64,000 nt of DNA from Clostridiales bacterium (lineage in GTDB: Bacteria > Bacillota > Clostridia > Peptostreptococcales > Acidaminobacteraceae), in contig JAEIOD010000003.1 in NCBI GenBank assembly GCA_016342415.1, positions 186,001-250,000 on the forward strand, in the 5' to 3' direction. Each line of letters begins with the position of its first letter. The first letter of the stretch is position 1. This document shows, piece by piece, positions 44,797 through 52,272 of the stretch. A program made the position numbers and the translations under genes. Below the pieces are notes generated by a model that was not told the origin of the DNA, did not search any database, and saw nothing but the letters and a program-made list of their open reading frames with translations.

Positions 44797-44816
44797 GCTA
44801 TAATTGACTATTCGAA
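44690..44816 (+). ncRNA. Orphan omegaRNA-like scaffold with its own potential guide
   Basis: All hairpins predicted in the intact element's omegaRNA are kept: CGGTGG/CCACCG from 44706, the AAAAGCC/GGCTTTT hairpin within the CCTAG/CTAGG frame, and the terminal stem ending at 44789. The adjoining 44797-44816 would be the guide and lies in the methyltransferase sequence. No nuclease gene is present here, so any activity would need TnpB from 24750. Transcription would have to come from the P-loop gene leader or an unseen promoter. Confidence 0.5.
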
Positions 44817-45477
44817 GCTAGATGCTACAAAGAAAGCTGTTGAAATAGGAATTGGTACAGGACAAGCGACGACACCTATCCTGGAGACTGGTTGTTCAGT
44901 GACGGCAATTGAATTAGGAAATAGATTGGGGAGCTACTCAAAGAACAAATTCAGTACATATGAGAAATTTGAAATACATAACCTTTCTTTTGAAGACTAT
45001 AGTCATACTCCAGAGAGTATTGATCTGATATATTCAGGAACAGCTTTTCATTGGATCCCAGAAGAAATAGGATATCAAAAAGTATTTGATATGCTTAGAA
45101 GTGGTGGTACTTTAGCTCTGTTCTGGAATGGACCTTCAGGAAGAGAAAATAGTGCCCATAAAGAACTTCAATGTATTTATAATAAATATACGCCGACTGA
45201 AAATCTAGTTAAGGATAATCAAGAAAAATACAATTTGGTAATGGAGTCAACTGGAAAATATGGATTTATAGACTTAGAGTTTAAGTTGAGGCATCAAACA
45301 AGGAGTTTTAATGCAGAAGATTATATTTCACTACTCAATACATATTCCGATCATCGTATGCTTCCCGATGATATCAAGGAAGTGTTCTATGATGAAATAA
45401 AAGGAGTCATTAATAAGCATGGAGGAGTTTTTATACTAAATGATACAATGGATTTATATTTAGCAAAGAAACCCTAA
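44797..45477 (+). pseudogene. 5'-truncated SAM-dependent methyltransferase gene
   Basis: An open frame begins directly at the IS right end and reads AIIDYSKLDATKKAVEIGIGTGQATTPIL, the SAM-binding motif I. It continues through YSGTAFHWIPEE and a normal C-terminus. A class I methyltransferase of this type usually has 30-40 residues before motif I, and these are missing. A start at GTG 44899 would lose motif I as well. I therefore treat it as broken by the insertion and the later deletion. It could still be read as a fusion if an upstream frame supplied a start, but the tnpB-derived stop argues against that. Confidence 0.85.
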
Positions 45478-45502
45478 ATAGATAAACCTGAAGGAGTAAA
45501 TT

Positions 45503-46444
45503 ATTATTAAAAGACCAGAGATTAAAGATGTTAGAATCATAGCACAAAAATATTTCAGTGAAGATATTAAAGTTGAACCAGTATTAAAAGGCTGTTCAAC
45601 ATTTGTTTATCGTATTACAACTGATCACAGGACGTACTATATCAGGTTCTTGCCAGAAGAAGGTAGTTTTGCATCTGAAGTGTTGGTTCATGAAAAACTT
45701 TCTGACCTTGGAATGAAGGTACCAAAAGTTCTGTATTTTGAAGAAAAAAATGAAATAACAAACCTATCTTTGATGATATTGGATGAGATACCTGGAGACT
45801 GTATAGAAGATAAATCTCCAGAGGATAATTTAAAAGAAATACTCATAGAAGCTGGGAGAGAGTTAGCTTTATTACATACTATCCCTGTTAACGGATTTGG
45901 TTGGATTGATAAAAAAAGTCATTTGATGTTAAAAGGTGAAAAATTAGAGTTTGAGGATTATTTTTGTGAGTATTTAAAATACGATTTGGATCAATTAAGA
46001 TTATATGACTTCACAGAAGACGAGCAAAATCTAATAGAAAAGCATATGCAAGCAGCTGCCAGTTTTGTGAAAGTGGAAGATGCTGTTCTTGTACATGGTG
46101 ATTTTGATATCTCTCATATATTCCATGACTCAGGAAACTATAGTGGGATTATCGATTTTGGTGAAGTACGAGGAAATACTCGATTATATGACTTAGCGAT
46201 CTTTATTGGATTATATCAAGATGAGAAGAGTTACTCATATCTTTTAGAAGGATATTCACAAATCTCTAACTTATCTGAAGATGATTTATATTCTATTGAA
46301 TTAATTGCATTGTCAATCATCGTTCGTTTTTTAGGTAAGAAGGTTAATCATAAATATCGTAATCATTGGTATAAATTAGCTAAAAGACAGCTCGATCGAT
46401 TAGAGACAAAAAGAAGTGTTAAGACAAAAATGAAATTATATTAG
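45503..46444 (+). CDS. Aminoglycoside-phosphotransferase-like kinase with a probable ATT start
   Basis: The catalytic loop is LVHGDFDISHIF and the metal site IIDFGEVRG, as in APH enzymes. The N-terminal lobe, IKRPEIKDVRIIAQKYF to TFVYRITTDHRTYYIRF, is complete only if translation begins near 45503. The open frame runs back to a stop at 45497 and has no ATG, GTG or TTG before TTG 45650, which would delete the ATP-binding lobe. AAGGAG at 45491-45496 is ideally spaced for ATT 45503 or 45506. Either AUU is used or an ATG was lost recently. The rest is intact. Confidence 0.8.
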   Translation: MIKRPEIKDVRIIAQKYFSEDIKVEPVLKGCSTFVYRITTDHRTYYIRFLPEEGSFASEVLVHEKLSDLGMKVPKVLYFEEKNEITNLSLMILDEIPGDCIEDKSPEDNLKEILIEAGRELALLHTIPVNGFGWIDKKSHLMLKGEKLEFEDYFCEYLKYDLDQLRLYDFTEDEQNLIEKHMQAAASFVKVEDAVLVHGDFDISHIFHDSGNYSGIIDFGEVRGNTRLYDLAIFIGLYQDEKSYSYLLEGYSQISNLSEDDLYSIELIALSIIVRFLGKKVNHKYRNHWYKLAKRQLDRLETKRSVKTKMKLY

Positions 46445-46459
46445 AAATGAGGACTTACT

Positions 46460-46873
46460 ATGTACAATTTTGAATATGCAAGCATTAATGACTTTACATA
46501 TTTAAGAAGTTGCGATACACATATTGCAAATGAATTATTAGAAAGAAAAATAAAAAATAAAGAAGTGATAATTGTTGAGAATAACAATAGAATAATTGGA
46601 TGGTTGCGTTATGGCTACTTTTGGGATGATATACCGTTCATGAATTTGTTGATGATTGATGAAGAATTCAGAGGTAAGGGAATTGGTAAAAGTTTGGTTA
46701 AGTTTTGGGAAGAGGAAATGCAGAAAAAGGGTCATGAAATTGTTATGACATCTACTTTATCTGACGAATCAGCTCAACATTTCTATAGAAAGTTAAAGTA
46801 TAGGGATTCAGGGTCTCTTTTATTGGAAGATGAAGCTTTGGAGATCGTTTTTACAAAGAAAATTATTTTGTGA
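46460..46873 (+). CDS. GNAT-family N-acetyltransferase
   Basis: 137 residues. IPFMNLLMIDEEFRGKGIGKSLVKFWEEEMQKKG is the CoA-binding core (RGKGIG) and SAQHFYRKLKYRDSG the ending. Compact single domain, typical of amine acetylases. GAGGAC precedes the ATG, 16 bases after the APH-like gene. Confidence 0.89.
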   Translation: MYNFEYASINDFTYLRSCDTHIANELLERKIKNKEVIIVENNNRIIGWLRYGYFWDDIPFMNLLMIDEEFRGKGIGKSLVKFWEEEMQKKGHEIVMTSTLSDESAQHFYRKLKYRDSGSLLLEDEALEIVFTKKIIL

Positions 46874-46918
46874 TGATGAACCGAGTTTTGAAACAGAAAA
46901 TGAAAGGTGTGACATTAA

Positions 46919-47689
46919 ATGATAAAAGTAAAGATTAACGAAAAATATTTCAAGTTATTTGAGCAGTACACACATAGTATACCGGTGATTTATTCAACTT
47001 TAGAAGGACAATATGAAGGAGAACTATATGTAGACAAGGAGGATGATCCTCAAGTTGCTATTTTATTCACACCTTTTGCATTTCATTATGTAGCTGGTAA
47101 TGCCGAGATGAGTAATGTTACTGAAGTAATTGATGAGATTATATTCAAGCAATATCTGCTAGAATCTGAGCAAAAAGAAGCAATAGTATTCAGCCCAAAT
47201 GATAAATGGAATAAAGTACTAGATGATGTTTTCAAAAGATATAACGGTATAAAAGATAAAAGGATGATATTCCATCTTAATAGAGAAAAGTATAATGAGC
47301 AGAAAAACAGTAAAAAAGTTAATTCAGATATGGACAATAGAATTTCTTTTGAAAAAGAACAAGGCTCTCAAAAAAAATATCCAGTGAGTAGAATTTACTT
47401 AGAACAGAAGTGTGTCAGTTTTTGCTCGGGATTTATGTTAGGTAAAGGCCATGCAGAGATTGATGTCAGTACTGATGAAAAATACAGAGGGAATGGATAC
47501 GCTAAAGAATCTGCATTTACATTAATAAATGAGTTGTTAAATAGTGGTATTGAACCAGACTGGTGTACATGGCCGTATCGTGTAGAATCCCAAAAACTAG
47601 CCTGTGCTTTAGGATTTGAAATAGCAGACGAGATACCAGCTTATATTTGGGTGGAAGATGAATGTGGTAAAATAGGACAGTCAAAGTAA
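46919..47689 (+). CDS. GNAT acetyltransferase of the longer Bacillota type
   Basis: 256 residues. The C-terminal GNAT region reads HAEIDVSTDEKYRGNGYAKESAFTLINELL with loop RGNGYA. Before it lies a 130-residue helical and strand region usual for the PF12746 type. PDWCTWPYRVESQKLACALGF is that type's recognisable ending. The substrate is unknown. AAAGGTG precedes the ATG. Confidence 0.85.
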   Translation: MIKVKINEKYFKLFEQYTHSIPVIYSTLEGQYEGELYVDKEDDPQVAILFTPFAFHYVAGNAEMSNVTEVIDEIIFKQYLLESEQKEAIVFSPNDKWNKVLDDVFKRYNGIKDKRMIFHLNREKYNEQKNSKKVNSDMDNRISFEKEQGSQKKYPVSRIYLEQKCVSFCSGFMLGKGHAEIDVSTDEKYRGNGYAKESAFTLINELLNSGIEPDWCTWPYRVESQKLACALGFEIADEIPAYIWVEDECGKIGQSK

Positions 47690-47920
47690 ACCAAAAGGAT
47701 AAAAAATATCAGTTCCTAGAACGTATCATCTGAAGTGTTCTATTCACCAGTGATTGATGTGTCTATTAATAAAAAAACAATATTTGTAAAAAATAGATGT
47801 TTTACCTATGTTTACAGAGTATAATAATAGGGGTGTTACTTTGTATCTTTAACTGATAGATACAGTTAAACATCTTCATGATTATCATCGTAAGAAGTAT
47901 AACAGACTTTAGGAGGATAT

Positions 47921-48343
47921 ATGATTATTAGAGAAATGGAAAAATCAGATTTAGAAAAATGTCTTGTTTTATGGAAAGATGCTTTTAATGCAGGCTATTC
48001 AGATAGGTTTGATACCGTCAATAGCTTAGAAGCTTATTTGGATAGAAATCCAGGATTTAGCACGGTTGTGTATGATTTAGAAGATAATCTTTTGGGCGCA
48101 TTAATGTGTGGACATGATGGTAGAAGAGGCTCTATTTACCATACTGCAGTATCCAAGTCACATAGAGGGAAAGGTATCGGACGTATGATGGAAACCAGAT
48201 CATTGTCTAAACTAAAGAAAATAGGTATCACAACAGGGTTTTTATTCATAAACACTAAAAATCCTGGATCAAGAGAGTTTTGGGAACATACAGGCTGGGA
48301 AATTGTTGATGATGTAAAATATATGTACAAATCTTTTAGATAG
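47921..48343 (+). CDS. GNAT-family N-acetyltransferase
   Basis: 140 residues. YHTAVSKSHRGKGIGRMMETRSLSKLKKIG gives the core with RGKGIG, then NPGSREFWEHTGWEIVDD. It is the last gene of the + strand series and ends at a strong terminator. TTTAGGAGG precedes the ATG. A palindrome-like leader (GTATCT and AGATAC near 47845) may be regulatory but is short. Confidence 0.88.
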   Translation: MIIREMEKSDLEKCLVLWKDAFNAGYSDRFDTVNSLEAYLDRNPGFSTVVYDLEDNLLGALMCGHDGRRGSIYHTAVSKSHRGKGIGRMMETRSLSKLKKIGITTGFLFINTKNPGSREFWEHTGWEIVDDVKYMYKSFR

Positions 48344-48392
48344 ATATCTTTGATCAATTGATTCCTATTTTGGATATGCGCATTTTTAGAGG

Positions 48393-48422
48393 TGTTAACT
48401 ATAATAGTTAACATCTTTTTTG
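48393..48422 (+). terminator. Intrinsic terminator closing the acetyltransferase series
   Basis: GGTGTTAACTA pairs with TAGTTAACATC around TAA (one G-U pair), followed by six T residues. Confidence 0.88.
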
Positions 48423-48639
48423 TACATTAAAACTACCACGAATAAAGATTACTAAATAAATATTTTCATTTCGGATATACAGAATATATGATGTTATCTC
48501 AGGATTAGTTATTTGGAACAATAATAAAAAGGTGTAGTCGGACATTGACGCGGTAATCAGAAAGTTAGGTTCACAGAAACGTATTAATACTTTTATTTTG
48601 GCTCTGTTTGACAAATGTGTTGTTGTAGATATAGAAATA

Positions 48640-48664
48640 AAGAACTGACAAATTGTCATTTCTT
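48640..48664 (-). terminator. Probable terminator of the minus-strand lipoprotein gene
   Basis: AAGAACTGAC (48640-48649) pairs with GTCATTTCTT (48655-48664) with one mismatch, just beyond the stop at 48680. On the minus strand the stem is followed by a moderately T-rich run. Confidence 0.5.
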
Positions 48665-48679
48665 CATTATATTATTATG

Positions 48680-49450
48680 CTACTCCCAATAATCCCTGAT
48701 TTCATCTTTCTCTATAATAGACTGAACCCTATGAATTTTAACTGAAATAGGCAAAGAATCCTTATTGTAGACATACTCAAAAAAATGAGCCATCATTATT
48801 GGTTCATCTAAATGATGAATTGTATACCAAAATATTCTGTCACCAAAATTATTATACTCATAGTAATTGGTTACTTTCTTACCTTCACTATCAATAGAAA
48901 CACTGGATACAAGTTTATTATTTACATAAGTATTTTCGGATGTAGCGTGAAGATTACCGTCTGCATCATAACTTTTAAAACTCAATATATTACTTTGGTC
49001 ATCAATTATCGCTTCCTGTACTTGTTGAATACTTCCATCCATATTTTTAGATATCAATCTTTTAGTTGTTCCATCATATTTAAACTCTGTTGTTAGTGTT
49101 CCGATTTTATATACATATTCTATCTTAATTTCTCTGTCATACTCATCATAATGATATAAAACTGTTGAATCTTGATGAGAAGAAAATCTTTTTTCCTCAA
49201 TGAGCAAATCACCATCATAGACAAACTCGGTGTATTGCTCTGTGTCATCATATTTGCTATCTCTTCTTATTAGATTATCATTTCTATCATATTCATTTGT
49301 TAGTTCTGTAACTGAACGGATATCATATTCAATACCATCCATTTCAACTTTGCCATCTTTAATAACTTCATTGAAAGTTGTAACTTTACTTTGGCATCCT
49401 ATTAATGTTGCTAAAAGGATGAATATTATAATTTTTTTTCTCATCATCAC
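48680..49450 (-). CDS. Lipoprotein with YD-like repeats
   Basis: Lipobox LIGC anchors the protein. The mature part is a series of beta-type units: YDRNDNLIRR, FVYDGDLLIEEK, YDEYDREIKIEY, FKYDGTTKRLISK, YDADGNLHATS and YEYNNFGDRI. Such YD-like strands occur in many surface lipoproteins of Bacillota; nothing marks a toxin or polymorphic C-terminus. AGGGGGCG before the ATG cluster at 49442-49450 supports the start. It is one of only two convincing minus-strand genes here. Confidence 0.75.
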   Translation of the reverse strand: MMMRKKIIIFILLATLIGCQSKVTTFNEVIKDGKVEMDGIEYDIRSVTELTNEYDRNDNLIRRDSKYDDTEQYTEFVYDGDLLIEEKRFSSHQDSTVLYHYDEYDREIKIEYVYKIGTLTTEFKYDGTTKRLISKNMDGSIQQVQEAIIDDQSNILSFKSYDADGNLHATSENTYVNNKLVSSVSIDSEGKKVTNYYEYNNFGDRIFWYTIHHLDEPIMMAHFFEYVYNKDSLPISVKIHRVQSIIEKDEIRDYWE

Positions 49451-50123
49451 GCCCCCTTTGATTAGATGTAATATATAAATCTTTCTTATGTTTATTATAT
49501 TCTACTAATTATAAGAATATCACTTTATTAGATGAAAATGTATTATTCATGCATTGAAGTGATCGTGGAACATAAATACGAATATTTGTTGTCCTTGTTT
49601 TATATTGAATTAATTGTGTATCTATCAACTTCGTTGCCCCATTTACAAGAAGTTGCTTTGTCGCAACGCCATTAAAACGAGTAACCCATTTTTAAAACTT
49701 ACCTATGCAAACTATTGACATGAGAAATACGATAAACACCATTTTTGTGTTTACCTGATGCTATTTTAATATGTTCTGATGCATATTTATTAACAAACTT
49801 ATTATAACTGGGTTGCTGACTCGTTACAATCTGTATGAAAATATTAAAATGTTAGTTTTCATCAAAAAAACTGTTACTCTTTGAGGTATGAAGTAATGGA
49901 TAAAGTGGAAGTTCTAAAAATATCAATAATTTTTTTGGTGAGGATCTGTATTATTCAACGCCTTATAAATTACGAACGTTCAGGAGCTGCAAAACATTAA
50001 GATATAAAGTGATTAATTATTAGATTCAATGTGTTTATTAACTATTAATGCAAGAATACAGGTTCAAGATAAGATGAGGCAAAAAAAACTGTCATATCGT
50101 TAAAACGATATGACAGTTTTTTT
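49451..50123. other. 670-base gap with a decayed transposase and a terminator
   Basis: The main contents are the IS1595-like relic at 49640-49860 and the terminator at 50083-50125. The rest, including 49870-50080, shows nothing recognisable. Confidence 0.5.
49640..49860 (-). pseudogene. Decayed IS1595-family (ISXO2-like) transposase fragment
   Basis: On the minus strand a frame reads NKYASEHIKIASGKHKNGV, then YRISHVNSLHR, then, after a frameshift and a stop, KWVTRFNGVATKQL. This matches the conserved C-terminal string of ISXO2-like DDE transposases, in which a SGKH-x-x-GVYHI-x-HVN segment precedes a F-x-GVATKYL segment. No complete catalytic domain or terminal repeats remain. It is an old insertion and cannot be active. 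Confidence 0.6.
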
Positions 50124-50125
50124 TT
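50083..50125. terminator. Strong terminator after the minus-strand gene, symmetric
   Basis: AAACTGTCATATCG pairs perfectly with CGATATGACAGTTT around TTAAAA. A-run and T-run flank it on both sides, so it can act in both directions. It lies one base past the stop of the minus-strand gene at 50124. Confidence 0.85.
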
Positions 50126-50384
50126 ATTCAATATGTTTTTTAAATTCTAAGGCAACTTCATCCCAATCTCTTCGATGGGTACCAGGTAGCGGTAAACCGT
50201 CAGGCATCATATTGCTTGGTACATGAATTCCCCCATTATGGCCTTCGAGTTTTAGTCGAATACAATCATCTTTTTTTTCGCCGTTACAGTAATCTTCAAT
50301 AAAATGATCTATTGAAGTCAGTAGATGATAAGATTTGTCGCAATTTGGAAATGGACATGTATTTATTTTAGTACACTCTTTCAC
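50124..50384 (-). CDS. Small cysteine-containing protein, unrecognised
   Basis: 86 residues. Four cysteines lie in the first half, including CPFPNC and YC near a conserved-looking DHFIEDYC. The second half is rich in His, Gly and Pro (HVPSNMMPDGLPLPGTHRRDW). It may bind a metal. It starts at GTG 50384 with AAAGGAGG seven bases upstream on the minus strand. I do not recognise the family. Confidence 0.65.
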   Translation of the reverse strand: MKECTKINTCPFPNCDKSYHLLTSIDHFIEDYCNGEKKDDCIRLKLEGHNGGIHVPSNMMPDGLPLPGTHRRDWDEVALEFKKHIE

Positions 50385-50636
50385 AGTAGCCTCCTTTTGT
50401 TTAATGGAATCATACCCTTATATATTCATAAAGAATCAAAAATTATTTATTTGATAAACATAAAGTGATAATAACTGACTTGTGACTTTATTACAATATA
50501 AAGTATGGTTAGAGGTAGAATATGCGATTCATTTAGTAAAACAATTACAGAAAAGTACACCGTTTTGGTGGTGAATATCTGAATACATAGAAAATGATGA
50601 AAATTCAGAATATTAAGTGAAAACACATGTATTTTA

Positions 50637-50684
50637 TTGACAACTTAAAAAGTTAGAGATACCATAGTGGTATAGACGTCTATA
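50637..50684 (+). promoter_or_regulatory. Promoter and overlapping operator palindromes of the polyol/ETF operon
   Basis: The promoter reads TTGACA (50637-50642), 17 bases, TACCAT (50660-50665). ATACCA-TAG-TGGTAT (50659-50673) is a perfect inverted repeat over the -10, and TATAGACGTCTATA (50671-50684) is a perfect 14-base palindrome over the expected start point. The TGGTATAGAC core resembles sites bound by HutC/UTRA-type GntR regulators. The operon's last gene encodes such a regulator, so autorepression is likely. Confidence 0.78.
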
Positions 50685-50719
50685 TGTGGGGATGTCTGGT
50701 TAAAAAGGGGGGTAACATT

Positions 50720-52267
50720 TTGGAAACTGGATATGTTCTTGTGCTGGATTGTGGCACACAAAGTATGCGCGCAATTGTTTATGACAATAAAGGCGATTTA
50801 CTTGGAGTAACAAAGGTAAAATATCCAAAGTATGAAATGACAGATGAAGGCTTTATAGAAATGCACCCAGATATATTTTGGAACAGTGCAGTGAGTGCTG
50901 TAGACAAGTTCTGGGAACAAAGCCCTGAAGTAATGAAACAAGTGGTAGCCGTGACTTTGGCATCACAAAGAAGTACCAGCGTATTTGTAGATTTAGAAGG
51001 GAGACCTCTTAGAAATGCAATCAGTTGGATGGATACAAGGAAAATTAAAGACAACTACAAAGTGAGTGGTGCACTCAAAAAAACGTACAAAATGATGAAG
51101 GTCTGGGATATTGTAGATAATTATAATAGAAGTTGTCCTTATCATTGGGTAGACCGCCATGAACCGGAACTGATGGAAAAAGTACATAAATTACTATTTT
51201 TATCAACCTACATAAACTTTAAGATGACAGGTCTTTATAGAGACAGTGTCACTTCAGCTTCTGGTTATATACCATTTTCAGCAAAAAGGTTGGACTGGGC
51301 GAAGAGAACAGATATAGAAGGACGGATATTCTATGTGAACAAAGAACATTTATTTGATTTGGTTGATCCTGGTGAGGAAATAGGAAAACTGACAGAAGCC
51401 TGTGCAGCACAGTTTAAGTTGCCTTCCGGAATTCCAGTTATTGCAGCTGGATCGGATAAAGCTTGTGAAACGTTAGGAGTAGGTTGTTTTGATACCAAAA
51501 CGGTAAGTGTTTCACTGGCATCGATGGTGACTGTTCAAACCACAACTGAGAATTATATGCCTCTTTATACCTATGGCACTGTATATCCTGCTGCAATGAA
51601 AGGGAAATACAATCCTGAACTGGGCATTTGCAGAGGATTTTGGTTGGTAAGTTGGTTCATCGATGAATTTGCAGAACTTGAAAAAAACGAATCCTCGGAA
51701 TCCAATATCAGTATTGAAAGATTATTAAATGAAAAATTGGATAAGGTACCTCCTGGATCTGATGGGCTGTTGATGCAACCTTATTGGATGAGTGATGTAA
51801 GACATCCTGGGGCTTCTGGTACTTTGATAGGATTAAATGACAAACATACAAGGATACATTTTTATAGAGCTTTAGTAGAAGGATTAGGTTATTCCATAAA
51901 AGAAGGTTTAAAAAGTATTGAATTGAAAACGTCTGATACAATAGAAAAAATTGGTTTGTCAGGTGGTGGTGCTCAAAGTGATATACTATGTCAATTGTTA
52001 GCCAATCTATTCAATAAAAAGGTATATGTCGTTCAATCTCACGAGACCTCCGCACTTGGAGCAGCGGTCTTGAGTTATGTCCATCTTAATAAATACAAAA
52101 CAGTTGAAGAAGCGGTTTCGCAAATGGTACGGATTACAAAGACTTACGAACCAGAAGCAGAAGTGGCCAAACAATATGAAAAACTTTATCAGCAAGTTTA
52201 CAAGTTGACTTATAAAAGATTACAACCTGTATATAAAAAGATGATAGAACTAAAAATTAGGAAGTGA
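50720..52267 (+). CDS. FGGY-family carbohydrate (glycerol/xylulose-type) kinase
   Basis: The 515-residue ATP-dependent kinase should phosphorylate a polyol or sugar in the cytoplasm. Landmarks are VLDCGTQSMRAI at the start, ISWMDTR, the catalytic Asp in AGSDKACETLG and the LSGGGAQSDILCQLLANLF ATP loop. I place the start at TTG 50720: AAAAAGGGGGG at 50702-50712 is spaced for it. ATG 50684 lies inside the operator palindrome without a site. It is the first gene of the operon, overlapping the dehydrogenase start region. The substrate is not decided by the motifs I can see; glycerol is only one option. Confidence 0.85.
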   Translation: METGYVLVLDCGTQSMRAIVYDNKGDLLGVTKVKYPKYEMTDEGFIEMHPDIFWNSAVSAVDKFWEQSPEVMKQVVAVTLASQRSTSVFVDLEGRPLRNAISWMDTRKIKDNYKVSGALKKTYKMMKVWDIVDNYNRSCPYHWVDRHEPELMEKVHKLLFLSTYINFKMTGLYRDSVTSASGYIPFSAKRLDWAKRTDIEGRIFYVNKEHLFDLVDPGEEIGKLTEACAAQFKLPSGIPVIAAGSDKACETLGVGCFDTKTVSVSLASMVTVQTTTENYMPLYTYGTVYPAAMKGKYNPELGICRGFWLVSWFIDEFAELEKNESSESNISIERLLNEKLDKVPPGSDGLLMQPYWMSDVRHPGASGTLIGLNDKHTRIHFYRALVEGLGYSIKEGLKSIELKTSDTIEKIGLSGGGAQSDILCQLLANLFNKKVYVVQSHETSALGAAVLSYVHLNKYKTVEEAVSQMVRITKTYEPEAEVAKQYEKLYQQVYKLTYKRLQPVYKKMIELKIRK

Positions 52268-52272
52268 GTGGG

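Larger units (their letters stand above)
48344..48679. other. Convergent intergenic region holding two terminators, no gene seen
   Basis: Besides the terminators at 48393 and 48640 the region has no coding frame. A stretch at about 48597-48624 (GGCTCTGTTTGACAAATG) looks like an insertion sequence end but has no visible partner. Confidence 0.4.

Noticed and set aside
27696-48343. Integron cassette array
   Set aside because: Most gaps are too short for attC sites (often under 30 bases), and no integrase or repeated site was seen.
48597-48624. GGCTCTGTTTGACAAATG resembling an insertion sequence end
   Set aside because: No matching inverted end or transposase in the right position was found. 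The IS1595-like relic is 1 kb away beyond an intact gene.
48680-49450. YD-like repeats suggesting an RHS or polymorphic toxin
   Set aside because: Only 256 residues, with a lipobox, no RHS core, no toxin C-terminus and no immunity gene beside it.
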